Below, in pieces: positions 33,850 to 42,904 of a stretch of 64,000 nt of DNA; the stretch's first letter is position 1; each line of letters starts with the position of its first letter. The notes under the pieces are model-generated. The model saw only the letters and a program-made list of their open reading frames with translations. It searched no databases and had not been told where the DNA came from. This stretch comes from RGIG990 sp045589455 (lineage in GTDB: Bacteria > Verrucomicrobiota > Kiritimatiellia > RFP12 > UBA3636). The stretch covers positions 26,931 through 90,930 of the forward strand of contig JAZNPC010000077.1 of NCBI GenBank assembly GCA_045589455.1, read 5' to 3'. Made by a program: the position numbers and the translations under genes.

Positions 33850-35607
33850 TTAATCTATACTTGGTGGTTGTACATAATTTTCATCTGAAGATATTATAAT
33901 TGGCTGATGCATCTTTACTCCACTATGGTTCAACGAACCTCCGTCTTGGTATACGCCATTATTTGCAAATATAACATAACCCTCAGGATAAGAATTTTGG
34001 GCTGTGCTTTCTGCAACATTAGCAGCTGTTAAGGCAATATTAACAGAGCCACCCTTTTGCCAATATCCTCCCTTAAGACGTATCCCATGATACTTTGCTC
34101 TAGCAGAAAGATTTCCACCATCTAATCTTACAAAAGACTTTTCATCTTGTGATTTAGGAATCTTATTTTCTGTACTATCTGTAATAGCAACAAAATCTGA
34201 AATAATATTAACATCACCGTTATTTTGATAGTAAAAACGATATGGAGTTTTAACTTGTTTCATTCCAATTAAAATTCCACATTGGGAAGCTTTAACAGTG
34301 ACTTTCCCACCTGAAATAAAAGAAGCGTTTGAAGAAATACCTATACGTGCCTTACTGTCAGAAGAGGAAAACAAGGCATACGTAGATGGAAAAATCGAGG
34401 CAAGTGTTTGAGCTAATTCAAGATCAAAAAAAGCAATATCATCCTGAAACATAAGATGACCGGCGATACTTTCAGCTAATGAAATAATTCCCTGTGCTGT
34501 ATATTGCGTTTGAATATCTCCATAGGACATTCCATAATCTACCTCTAAAGACCCACCTGAAACATAATTTGTTGAACATTGTAAGGCTGTTGAATGTGGT
34601 GAATATAATTTTACCGATCCTGCAGATAACTCAAAAGTAGAGTCTTTTGTCCCCATATAGATAGCTTGTCCTGAAGAATTATTATCAGATAACGCATCTA
34701 CTGCATTAATGCCTTCTTGAGTTTTTTCTTGAGAAATACTTGAAGCAATAACAAGCTTTGTAGCTGCTCCATCAACCTTCATATGCCTTACATTTTGCAA
34801 TGAAGACTTAATAGATAAAAAGGAACCAATAACATTTTCTAGATATAAATTCCTGTTTTTACCATGAAAGTCAATTGCATGCTCATCTCCTGCTAAACAA
34901 AAAAGACTGTTTTTAACGTTAATGTATTCGCTTCCTGCCTCAATATCAGTTCCTGATGCAATAGCAGAAGAATATAAAGAAATAAAATGTATACTAGATG
35001 TAGTAATGTTTACCTCTCCTCGTTGCACAGAAAGAGATTCATCATAAGAAGCTACGGTAACAATAGAAGATGAAACATTTAGTCCACCTTTCTCTACTTT
35101 AATGCCAATTTTGGCATTTAAATGTACAGCAGAAGCATTTATTTTAACTTCATTAGAACTAATTCCAAAACCACCAATATTATTTACACCAATAACAGCT
35201 CCTCCAGTTATATGAACATACTTACCTCTTATAGCAGAAAATGTTTTACATTTATCAGGATAAAGAATTCTTAAATAACCAGGGCCTGAAATAGTCAGAC
35301 CTTTTTGTGAATTAACAGCATTTTTATTGTCTAAGCTGAGAGTTACAACACTGCCTTTGTTTATAATAATTTTAATAGGATCGTTACTGTGAATAGCCCC
35401 ATTCAAATCTCCACCGGAAAGAGATAGTACCCATTCCCCTCCCACATAAGAAGCTGTACCTCTAAGACCAGTATCATTTAGAGAATGGGTAGGGACTTTA
35501 TGACTATACTTTGATTTACCAACAAAAAGAGTATCGCCATAAATATTTGTTTGAAATAAAACAAACAAAACCAGACAAATATATCTGAAAACAGACTTCA
35601 TTTTCAT
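33850..35607 (-). CDS. Secreted parallel beta-helix protein
   Basis: 585 residues with a signal peptide (hydrophobic YICLVLFVLFQ, ending before DTLFVG). The body is a repetitive series of short strands of the form GxVxITxxSIxFIS or GGSLEVDYGM, typical of a right-handed beta-helix, similar to the carbohydrate-binding (DUF4353-type) proteins of anaerobes. No catalytic residues of a pectin lyase are recognised. It is next to the GH5-like hydrolase gene on the same strand but has its own promoter (35640-35668). Possibly binds or displays polysaccharide at the cell surface (inference). Confidence 0.7.
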   Translation of the reverse strand: MKMKSVFRYICLVLFVLFQTNIYGDTLFVGKSKYSHKVPTHSLNDTGLRGTASYVGGEWVLSLSGGDLNGAIHSNDPIKIIINKGSVVTLSLDNKNAVNSQKGLTISGPGYLRILYPDKCKTFSAIRGKYVHITGGAVIGVNNIGGFGISSNEVKINASAVHLNAKIGIKVEKGGLNVSSSIVTVASYDESLSVQRGEVNITTSSIHFISLYSSAIASGTDIEAGSEYINVKNSLFCLAGDEHAIDFHGKNRNLYLENVIGSFLSIKSSLQNVRHMKVDGAATKLVIASSISQEKTQEGINAVDALSDNNSSGQAIYMGTKDSTFELSAGSVKLYSPHSTALQCSTNYVSGGSLEVDYGMSYGDIQTQYTAQGIISLAESIAGHLMFQDDIAFFDLELAQTLASIFPSTYALFSSSDSKARIGISSNASFISGGKVTVKASQCGILIGMKQVKTPYRFYYQNNGDVNIISDFVAITDSTENKIPKSQDEKSFVRLDGGNLSARAKYHGIRLKGGYWQKGGSVNIALTAANVAESTAQNSYPEGYVIFANNGVYQDGGSLNHSGVKMHQPIIISSDENYVQPPSID

Positions 35608-35639
35608 TCCTTTTATTTAATTTTTAATATTTCTTAAAA

Positions 35640-35668
35640 AATATAATTACAAAAAAACTTAAATACAA
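35640..35668 (-). promoter_or_regulatory. Promoter of the beta-helix gene
   Basis: Minus strand TTGTAT, 17-bp spacer, TATATT, about 30 bases before the start codon. Confidence 0.55.
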
Positions 35669-35670
35669 TA

Positions 35671-35702
35671 AAGTTGTTTATTCCTAAAAGAACAAACAAC
35701 TT
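35671..35702 (-). terminator. Possible terminator of the GH5-like gene
   Basis: AAGTTGTTT / AAACAACTT forms a 9-bp perfect stem 23 bases after the stop codon. It lacks a tight T-run, but the same stem sequence recurs in the hairpin at 38724-38759. Confidence 0.45.
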
Positions 35703-35724
35703 CTATTATAATATTATGACAATG

Positions 35725-38550
35725 TTACTTAGTTAATTCATACATCATTGAAGCTTCTTGATCAGGAGTTATGCTCAATTTAAACATATATTCTCCCTTT
35801 TCTTTTGAATATCTACATGGTACTTCACGAATACGCTCACCAGCAGAATTCAAAGCATAAAGCTTCATACCTATAACATTACTATTCAAGATAACGTTAA
35901 CAGAACCAACACGGGCAAGATATGGTAATTTACCCCACTTTTTAAGTTGTGTTCTAGAACCATCTACAAACTCCATATTTGAATTAACAACATCGGTAAT
36001 ATGGAATAACAATAGACTTGAACTTTCCTCAATTGATTTTCCATCCATAGATGATGCAGAAACAGAACAGTAGCATGTATTATCAGAAATTCTTAATGCT
36101 CCAGCTCCCAATTTGGCACCCTTACGAGCAACGATACAATCAGTTCTCTCTGTATCTATTCTAATATACTTACGACTCTTGTTAATAGCAATTTCTCCAG
36201 TATCAGAAACAACCTCTCCTTTTGCTCCAGAAACTGTAATCTCACTTAGAGGCATAAATTTATTTCCTGCTAATACTTGGTCTGAAGGTCTTGTTTTACC
36301 AACAACCGCTGTAAACTGACCCTGTATAGGCTGGTCTCCTTCTATAACTTGAGAACCAATTTGAGATACACAGCAAAGGTTTGCAAATTTTCCAGGGAAT
36401 AAACCCTTACCCCACATATCACCAACACCTTGCTCAGTAGCTTCCTCCATTGTTACACCATAAACATATCTGTTTTTAGCTGGAGCCACATCACCACGAC
36501 CATACATTAGCACAATTTGACGCTCTGTAATATGTCCGACAGGATCGCGACGAATATCAAATCCTTCCATTGGCATCTGCTCAAATAGAGCCTTCTTAGA
36601 ATGTGACCAAGCAAAGCGATACATTGCATCCCAATTTTGCAATGATGCATAAGCACCAACTAATGCACCACCCTCAAGACGCCACTCGTTAGGAGGACAG
36701 AAGTTATACTCTGTAATAATCATTGGCTTACCAAAGTAGCGTGTAGGTGTCTTCATCAAAGGTGTCATATAGTTAAAGTCATTTCCACCTTCATCAAATG
36801 AACTGCGGTTATTCATTCTCACAGGGAATGAGCCATGATTATGGTAATGATCACAATACTGGTGATTATCAACAACATCTAACTGTTCACGCTCAAATGT
36901 CTGGGCCATTGTATCCCACCAATTGCTTCCGCTCAACAATATCTTCACACCTTCAGCCTCAAATCTTTCCTTTATCTGACGATTAGATTTTACCTTAACC
37001 TCAGTTAGGAATTGAGCACGTAGCTGATTTTCATTTCTACCTTCTGTTGCATTTGTCTTCTTCCACTCTTCAAATGCAGCGTTATACATATCCTTTGCAG
37101 ACCACCATACAGATGCAATAGCATCCTCATTGATTGGGCAAATTGTGAATAGTGCAGGATCATCCTTCCATGCAAGACCTGTATATGGGTTTACATGGTT
37201 TAACCATTCCATTGCACTCGTGAACCAAACCTCAAATGCTGGCTGATGAATTGGAACTAGTGCCTTAATAGCAGTGTGTACCTGCTTAGGCACACCCTCA
37301 ATCATACCCATTGCCCCCATCTGATAAAGGTCAATGGTTACATAGATACCAGCTGCCTTCATTTTAGCAAATAAATAATCAATTTTATCTAACTGATCTC
37401 TATCAATAACACCACGGGTCTTCTTATTCCAATAGTCATGACCCCATTGTCCTTCCATCATAATAACATCTGTGTGATGGAAGCGTACAGTGTTATAACC
37501 CATGCGAACAAAGTCAGCAACAAGTCTATCTGCTTCCTCTTTTGTCAAGAAATTTGCATCAAAGCAAAGATTTGCACCTACAAAACGCTGATGCATTGTT
37601 GGATTATTTTCAAATGTGTAGCGTCCATCAGGGCCAACGATCACTCTACCATACTTACCTGCAGGTGTGTGTCTTTGTGCTCCCGTATTAGAAAAGTCAA
37701 GAATTGTTCCTGGCTTGACATTACATGTATAGTTAAATGGCACCCAATTTGAATTAGGCTTCATCACAACAGGTGGCTTTGGTGCCTGGAAATCTAATTT
37801 TCCAGAACTCTTCTTTTGACTTTTTGCAAAAAAACCGCCAATTATAAATTCAACCTCAGATTCTGCACTGTTCTTAGTGTTAGGAAAAAAAACACGAAAT
37901 TCATATCCAGGTGAGTTCTGCTTTCTGCCATCAACAAGAGCAAGGCTACCCTTCTCCATGCAAATTTCTAATTTTATATCCTTACCTGTAGCAACAACTC
38001 TTGATGTATTAAGACCCCAAGGAAGATACTCTTCTGAAAAATCCTTTGGGAATGTATATGAATTACCAGTGGCATCTGTCACCTGCTGCCCAACAAAATC
38101 ATACATTGCAACTGGAATTCTAATAAATGCAGATTCAAGCTTCATAGGTTGACCATCAGCAGATTTAATGCGCCATAAAACACGCATCTGCTGCTTACCA
38201 CCAACAGAAGCATCTGTAAACTCTTGATAAATCTTCAGCTTACTACTACCAGCATTCATATCTGCAGTAAATGAAACACCGATTACTTTGTTGTCTTCAT
38301 CAACAATAGCAGTCTTTTTTCCATTTTTTGCAGCATAATCTTGAGCAGAATAAGCCCATCCAGGTCCAAAAGCAACAAGGTTTGCAGCACCCCACCAAGA
38401 TTTATCATTACCCTTAATTACTCCGGGCATTTCAATTAAGCCACGATGATCAACCTTAGTATAAGCTGGTGTATAACCAAATGAAGTTCCAGTTATCCCA
38501 ACTGCAGTTGCTATAAAAACCAAAGCACGAAATAGCTTAGTGATTTTCAT
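35725..38550 (-). CDS. Secreted GH5-like (cellulase-type) glycoside hydrolase
   Basis: 941 residues with an N-terminal signal peptide (LVFIATAVGITGTSFG). An N-terminal beta-sandwich-like domain (about 30-260) precedes a TIM barrel. Within the barrel are NTVRFHHTD (353-361), the probable acid/base E475 in CPINEDA and nucleophile E614 in IITEYNF, as in clan GH-A family 5. A C-terminal beta domain follows. Enzymes of this kind act on beta-mannan, glucan or related polymers; substrate not predictable. AAGGAGGG lies just before the ATG. With the GH39 gene and the beta-helix protein it points to plant or host glycan use. Confidence 0.82.
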   Translation of the reverse strand: MKITKLFRALVFIATAVGITGTSFGYTPAYTKVDHRGLIEMPGVIKGNDKSWWGAANLVAFGPGWAYSAQDYAAKNGKKTAIVDEDNKVIGVSFTADMNAGSSKLKIYQEFTDASVGGKQQMRVLWRIKSADGQPMKLESAFIRIPVAMYDFVGQQVTDATGNSYTFPKDFSEEYLPWGLNTSRVVATGKDIKLEICMEKGSLALVDGRKQNSPGYEFRVFFPNTKNSAESEVEFIIGGFFAKSQKKSSGKLDFQAPKPPVVMKPNSNWVPFNYTCNVKPGTILDFSNTGAQRHTPAGKYGRVIVGPDGRYTFENNPTMHQRFVGANLCFDANFLTKEEADRLVADFVRMGYNTVRFHHTDVIMMEGQWGHDYWNKKTRGVIDRDQLDKIDYLFAKMKAAGIYVTIDLYQMGAMGMIEGVPKQVHTAIKALVPIHQPAFEVWFTSAMEWLNHVNPYTGLAWKDDPALFTICPINEDAIASVWWSAKDMYNAAFEEWKKTNATEGRNENQLRAQFLTEVKVKSNRQIKERFEAEGVKILLSGSNWWDTMAQTFEREQLDVVDNHQYCDHYHNHGSFPVRMNNRSSFDEGGNDFNYMTPLMKTPTRYFGKPMIITEYNFCPPNEWRLEGGALVGAYASLQNWDAMYRFAWSHSKKALFEQMPMEGFDIRRDPVGHITERQIVLMYGRGDVAPAKNRYVYGVTMEEATEQGVGDMWGKGLFPGKFANLCCVSQIGSQVIEGDQPIQGQFTAVVGKTRPSDQVLAGNKFMPLSEITVSGAKGEVVSDTGEIAINKSRKYIRIDTERTDCIVARKGAKLGAGALRISDNTCYCSVSASSMDGKSIEESSSLLLFHITDVVNSNMEFVDGSRTQLKKWGKLPYLARVGSVNVILNSNVIGMKLYALNSAGERIREVPCRYSKEKGEYMFKLSITPDQEASMMYELTK

Positions 38551-38621
38551 TTTCCCTCCTTGTTTGTTGTTTATAAAAAAATGCCATAAAATTAGTAATA
38601 GCCTTTTGCTATCTAATCAAT

Positions 38622-38651
38622 AAGATACCATAAATAAGAGGTTTTTTTCAA
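38622..38651 (-). promoter_or_regulatory. Promoter of the GH5-like gene
   Basis: Minus strand TTGAAA, 18-bp spacer, TATCTT. Confidence 0.45.
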
Positions 38652-38723
38652 CAATTTCCCCTTATAATATTTTGCCAAAATATATAAATATTGTGCCAAC
38701 CCCCAAAAAGTTCAATAATGAAA

Positions 38724-38759
38724 AAGTTGTTCTAATGTAATAAAACATTAAAACAACTT
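38724..38759 (-). terminator. Hairpin terminator of the repeat-protein gene
   Basis: AAGTTGTTCTAATGT pairs with ACATTAAAACAACTT (one mismatch), loop AATAAA, 35 bases after the stop codon. On the minus strand the stem ends in CTTTT. Confidence 0.55.
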
Positions 38760-38794
38760 AATCTAATTAAAATTTAAAATTGCAATTACAAATT

Positions 38795-39238
38795 CTAACG
38801 ATAATATGTAGTACCACCAACACTACGAGAAGAACCTCGAGAACGATTACCATCAGAATCGTTAAAATCATAATACGTAGTACCGCCAACACTCCGTGAT
38901 GTACCTGAAGAACGTCCTCCTCTACCATCAAAACTATGGTATGTAGTATTACCTACACGACGACTAGTTCCATGCGATGAACCATTATCATCGCGTACAT
39001 CGTGATACGTAGTATTTCCTACACTACGGCTAGTTCCACTTACGCGACGACCATCTACCGTCACATCGTGATATGTAGTATTTCCAACCTTACGGCTAGT
39101 TCCACTTACACGTTCACCATTAGAATTATAACCACTATAGTATGTTGTATTTCCTACTGTGCGCGCAGTAACCTCAGCCTTCACTTCAACGCCACAAATG
39201 CAAAGCGACAAAAATAAAAATATAAATATTTTCTTCAT
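38795..39238 (-). CDS. Small secreted protein of tandem GTSRxVGNTTYH repeats
   Basis: 147 residues. A signal peptide (IFIFLFLSLCICGVEVKA) is followed almost entirely by about six tandem repeats of 22-23 residues of the form SGTSRxVGNTTYHDVxxDG. TTYH/TTYY, Arg and Gly are fixed while the turn residues vary (DNGSSH, GRGGRS, DSDGNR). No family is recognised. The regular Thr-Tyr-Tyr strands and Gly/Asp/Asn turns suggest a beta-solenoid or beta-hairpin array exposed outside the cell. It has a strong AGGAGGGC ribosome site, a consensus promoter (39264-39292) and its own hairpin terminator, so it is a stand-alone, probably well expressed gene. Confidence 0.8.
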   Translation of the reverse strand: MKKIFIFLFLSLCICGVEVKAEVTARTVGNTTYYSGYNSNGERVSGTSRKVGNTTYHDVTVDGRRVSGTSRSVGNTTYHDVRDDNGSSHGTSRRVGNTTYHSFDGRGGRSSGTSRSVGGTTYYDFNDSDGNRSRGSSRSVGGTTYYR

Positions 39239-39263
39239 ATCGTTGCCCTCCTAAAACGACTAA

Positions 39264-39292
39264 ATTATAACATACTAAGTACTGCTTTACAA
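39264..39292 (-). promoter_or_regulatory. Promoter of the repeat-protein gene
   Basis: Minus strand TTGTAA, 17-bp spacer, TATAAT; AGGAGGGC follows before the ATG. Confidence 0.7.
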
Positions 39293-39446
39293 TAGTAATT
39301 AGCCTTCATATAAAAAAACAAGTCGCAGCTGAACTATTCACACAACTAGACACCCAACACACAATTGGCATCAATAAATTGAATGAGAAACTTAGATACA
39401 ACCGGAACAAACAAAATTATATATCGGGTTCAAATTATTGGCTATT

Positions 39447-40628
39447 TTAAAGCTCAACACCTTGAAGCTTTGCTATGGCTATACCATAGTTTGTAATTGG
39501 AACACCAGCTGCCTCTGCATCAGCAAGGCGATTGCGCATTTCACGTCGGTTTAACATACAAGCACCACAATGAACAATTAAAGCATACTTGCCCAAATCT
39601 TCCTTCCAACCTTGACCTGATGTAAATTCAAAATTTAGCTCTTTACCTGTATATTTCTTTATCCAATTTGGAAGCTTTACTGTACCGATATCGTTACATT
39701 GACGATGGTGTGTGCAGCCCTCTGCAATAAGTATTGTATCTCCATCCTTTAGAGAATCAATGGTCTCTGCTCCACGCTTCTGCAAGTCATAATTGCCCTT
39801 ATATTGTGCCATTAGAATTGAAAATGAGGTTAGCTTTACATTTGTAGGAACAATTTTGCGTACCTCTGCAAATACCTGCGAATCTGTAATAACAATTGCT
39901 GGTGGCTTAATAAGGCTTGAAAGCATATGTCCCAGTTCTGGAACCTGGCATACTAATGCATTACAACCACAATCTAGTAAATCACGAATCGTTTGTTGCT
40001 GCGGAAGAATTAAACGACCCTTTGGGGCAGCCTTGTCAATTGGTACAACAAGTATAGCTACATCTCCTGGAGATAGCCTATCACCAATGATATGCTGACT
40101 TACCGGCTCATCAGGCTTTAATTGTGCTAACGCCTCTTTAAATTCATTAATTCCCTTACCTGTATTTGCAGAAACAGGATAAATAGGGGCAGCAAATGCT
40201 CGCTCTAACTCATTTAATTGTTCTTCAGATAAGGTCTGTTCATCAAGCTTATTAACTGCAACAACAAATGCAATTCCCTTTGAGCGCAATTCTGCAATTA
40301 AATTTGCCTCTAGTTCACCAAGACCAACCTCTGGAGAAGTAACCACAATAGCAATATCAACTCGGCGAAGCTCCTCCTGTGTGCGCTTAATTCTCAAAGC
40401 GCCAATCTCTGCTTGATCATCATCAAGTCCAGGAGTATCAACAAGCAAAACAGGGCCAAGAGGTAATAGCTCCATCGCTTTAAATACTGCATCTGTTGTT
40501 GTTCCTGGTACGGGAGAAACAGTTGCTACATCCTGACCAAGAATAGCATTTAAAAGAGAGGATTTACCAGCATTACGTCTACCAAAAATTGATATACGAA
40601 TTCTTTCACTATTTGGGGCTGTATTCAT
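39447..40628 (-). CDS. hydF: [FeFe] hydrogenase H-cluster maturation GTPase
   Basis: 393 residues. It is the scaffold and GTPase that assembles the diiron subcluster and passes it to [FeFe] hydrogenase. GTPase motifs: G1 GRRNAGKSS (16-24), a switch region PVPGTTTD, G3 DTPG (64-67) and NKLDE. The C-terminal iron-sulfur site is shown by EGCTHHRQCND (CxH) and HCGACMLNRREM (CxxC). Its partners hydE and hydG and the hydrogenase are not in the window. It is last in a run with the PP-loop gene and mntP. Its presence indicates anaerobic hydrogen metabolism. Confidence 0.95.
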   Translation of the reverse strand: MNTAPNSERIRISIFGRRNAGKSSLLNAILGQDVATVSPVPGTTTDAVFKAMELLPLGPVLLVDTPGLDDDQAEIGALRIKRTQEELRRVDIAIVVTSPEVGLGELEANLIAELRSKGIAFVVAVNKLDEQTLSEEQLNELERAFAAPIYPVSANTGKGINEFKEALAQLKPDEPVSQHIIGDRLSPGDVAILVVPIDKAAPKGRLILPQQQTIRDLLDCGCNALVCQVPELGHMLSSLIKPPAIVITDSQVFAEVRKIVPTNVKLTSFSILMAQYKGNYDLQKRGAETIDSLKDGDTILIAEGCTHHRQCNDIGTVKLPNWIKKYTGKELNFEFTSGQGWKEDLGKYALIVHCGACMLNRREMRNRLADAEAAGVPITNYGIAIAKLQGVEL

Positions 40629-40653
40629 AACACCTTCTTTCCAAAACCATTTA

Positions 40654-41190
40654 TTAAAAGAGTTGTTTTACGGCGATACCAACTAGAACAATGCCGCCAA
40701 TACGTGTGCTTTTACTCAAACAATGAACACCTATCACACTTCCAAGGAAGCAGCCAATAAGAGCTATGAAAAAAGTTACTATGCCAATAATTATTGAATA
40801 ATAAAACACATGTGCATTACTTGTCAATGCGAATCCTACTCCAACTATTAGAGCATCTATACTTGTTACTAACGCAAGTGATAAAACTGAAAGCACACCA
40901 AATTGTGGCACGGTGCATTCTTCCTTTGAAAATAGCATCTTACCACCAATTAAAAGCAATAATGCACATGCAATAAATTTACCAATCTTTTCAATAGCAG
41001 AAACAGGAATAATTGTGCAGCATCCAAAGCCAACTAATGGCATAATGAATTGGAACAAAGCAAATACCATAGAAACAGCTAGTGCCTGCCATATTGCAGA
41101 GCGTGTGTGGCGAATAGAAAACATCGCCACCGACACAGCCATTGCATCCATTGCAAGGCTTATTCCATATAGTACTGCTTCTAAAAACAT
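40654..41190 (-). CDS. mntP: Manganese efflux pump MntP-like
   Basis: 178 residues, six predicted membrane helices in two inverted halves. Each half carries the conserved aspartate motif: SLAMDAMAVSVAM in the first and VTSIDALIVGVGF in the second, as in MntP (DUF204). It is expected to export Mn2+ across the inner membrane. It starts 7 bp after the PP-loop gene and ends 25 bp before hydF. No yybP-ykoY riboswitch is seen upstream, so manganese control is not evident. Confidence 0.9.
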   Translation of the reverse strand: MFLEAVLYGISLAMDAMAVSVAMFSIRHTRSAIWQALAVSMVFALFQFIMPLVGFGCCTIIPVSAIEKIGKFIACALLLLIGGKMLFSKEECTVPQFGVLSVLSLALVTSIDALIVGVGFALTSNAHVFYYSIIIGIVTFFIALIGCFLGSVIGVHCLSKSTRIGGIVLVGIAVKQLF

Positions 41191-41197
41191 GCCTGAA

Positions 41198-42196
41198 TCA
41201 AATCATATATCGGATAAGCTGCTCTCTATCCACAACAGCTATCATCATATCTTCTGGCTTACGGGCTGGTTTGAAGCAACGAACACCTACCTCAGCAGCT
41301 CCCTTGTGATCAGCATAGGTAGCACAAATTTGCTGCGCCAAAATTATATCCTCTTCGCACTTGGGTGCAACAACTAAAACAGATGGCCCAACAACGGTAA
41401 ATGAACGATATAAAACATCTGGCCCACGAAGTCCTGCACGTATTGCCTCATTGTCAGACTTATTACGTCCAGCAAATACAAGTGTACCACCAGGTAATCT
41501 AAAAACACGACCATGATTTAACAAACGAATTAAGCGCTTATCATCAAGTCCTTCATTATTCATTAAATTACGAAGACGCGCAGAATATTGTGGCTCTGTT
41601 AGCTTACAACCACCAGCTGGTGATGGATAATTCTTGATACCATACTTTTTAGCAAGCTCAATCTGTGGCTTACGGTTGCGTCCCTCTAGAGCAAGTAGGC
41701 GCTCTCTATCAACAATTCCTTCACGCTCTGGTGCGGTTTGTTCAAGGAATTTAGCGGAAAGAGGACGCAAAACGCGATCACCAATACCAGAGGTCTTTTG
41801 CACCTCAATTAATGCATGCTTTTGCTGAGACATTGGGCGCTGTCCCATCACCTCACCAGTAGCCACAAAATCAAAGCCATGCTCTTCCATTATTTCACCA
41901 GCACGTGTCATCATACGAGCATGACAATCAATGCAAGGATTTAAGCATGAACCATAGCCATGCTTTGGAGCCTTAATAAGCTCAACCAAATCATCTGTAA
42001 AATCAACAAGCATTACAGGCACGCCGAGTGCCTCTGCAGATTTTTTTGCTTGATTGAAATCACCAAAAAATGGGCTAGTAAAGATTAGTGCTGTGGCTTC
42101 TATTCCTTGCTCCTTAAGAACACAAATAGCCAACTGACTATCCAGTCCTCCAGAATACATACACAATGCTTTACCTATCTTTTTTGCTTGCTCCAT
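41198..42196 (-). CDS. PP-loop tRNA thiolation-like enzyme
   Basis: 332 residues. An N-terminal ATP pyrophosphatase loop YSGGLDSQLA and a cysteine motif GSCLNPCIDCHARM place it among MnmA/ThiI-like PP-loop proteins that activate tRNA for sulfur insertion. Other segments, DFVATGEVMGQRPMSQQ and SPAGGCKLTEP, fit the group of MnmA-related proteins that lack the usual C-terminal domain. MnmA proper is about 360 residues with a different C-terminus, so this may be a paralogue with another nucleoside target. AGGAG lies before the ATG. First gene of the mntP-hydF run. Confidence 0.78.
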   Translation of the reverse strand: MEQAKKIGKALCMYSGGLDSQLAICVLKEQGIEATALIFTSPFFGDFNQAKKSAEALGVPVMLVDFTDDLVELIKAPKHGYGSCLNPCIDCHARMMTRAGEIMEEHGFDFVATGEVMGQRPMSQQKHALIEVQKTSGIGDRVLRPLSAKFLEQTAPEREGIVDRERLLALEGRNRKPQIELAKKYGIKNYPSPAGGCKLTEPQYSARLRNLMNNEGLDDKRLIRLLNHGRVFRLPGGTLVFAGRNKSDNEAIRAGLRGPDVLYRSFTVVGPSVLVVAPKCEEDIILAQQICATYADHKGAAEVGVRCFKPARKPEDMMIAVVDREQLIRYMI

Positions 42197-42227
42197 TCGG
42201 TTGGGCTCCTAAAAATAGTTATAATGC

Positions 42228-42259
42228 AAATAGGCGGCACTAAATAATACCGCCTATTT
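42228..42259 (-). terminator. Terminator of the V-ATPase operon
   Basis: AAATAGGCGG / CCGCCTATTT forms a 10-bp perfect stem with a 12-base loop, 25 bases after the atpK stop; U residues of the stem base follow the GC core. Confidence 0.8.
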
Positions 42260-42283
42260 AAAATTAAAATGTAGCTCTAAGAA

Positions 42284-42838
42284 TTATTCTGCAACTTCTA
42301 CAGCAGGTGCTTCAACTACTGCTGGTGCTTCAACTGCAGCTGGTGCTGCTACCTCTGCCTCAACAGTCTCATCCTGAGAAAGATTCCCTGCACCGATAAG
42401 TGCAAACACCATCACGAAGATAGCAACTGTTTCAACGATACCGATTGATGCTAGATAGTTTGTAAAGCCCTTACCTGTCTCTGCCTGAGCATTTGATGCA
42501 CCTGCGCCAGCAATACCTTGGAAGATAGCTGAGAAGCCAATACCAATGCCAGCAACAATACCAATAATAAGCAGTGCAACACCTGCACCAGGAACTGGAT
42601 TGCCCTTTGCAACACCAATCATGGAGAACATCAAAATCATTCCATATAGAGTCTGAGTGATAGGTGCACCTACAAATGACAACAATTGGAACGGTGCTGG
42701 CTTATTTTGTGCATAGCACTTCTTCCATGCTCCAATTGCTGCTGATGCTGCCTTACCTGTACCTATTGCTGAACCTACAGCACTAAAGCTAATTGCTGCA
42801 ATTGCTCCTGCTACACCTAATGCTACTTCTGGATTCAT
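42284..42838 (-). CDS. atpK: V-type ATPase subunit K (rotor ring), sodium-type site, Ala/Pro/Glu tail
   Basis: 184 residues. Four membrane helices form a duplicated hairpin. The ion-binding residues known from Enterococcus hirae NtpK are visible by position: T61 and Q62 in PITQTLYG, Q107 in AIFQGIAGAG and E136 in GIVETVAIF. Only the second hairpin keeps the carboxylate. This set suggests Na+ rather than H+ coupling (inference). The last 28 residues (from about QDETVEAEVAAP) are an extra Val/Glu/Ala/Pro tail not needed for the ring. Last gene of B-D-I-K, followed by a terminator. Confidence 0.94.
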   Translation of the reverse strand: MNPEVALGVAGAIAAISFSAVGSAIGTGKAASAAIGAWKKCYAQNKPAPFQLLSFVGAPITQTLYGMILMFSMIGVAKGNPVPGAGVALLIIGIVAGIGIGFSAIFQGIAGAGASNAQAETGKGFTNYLASIGIVETVAIFVMVFALIGAGNLSQDETVEAEVAAPAAVEAPAVVEAPAVEVAE

Positions 42839-42904
42839 AATATTTCCTACTTTCTTTTGTTATTTTATTTTAAATTTCTATTGTTTACTAATTGTTAAAT
42901 TGTT

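Noticed and set aside
40629..42283. Manganese (yybP-ykoY) riboswitch before mntP or its operon
   Set aside because: Only 7 bp precede mntP, and the leader before the first gene is short and explained by the upstream terminator hairpin.
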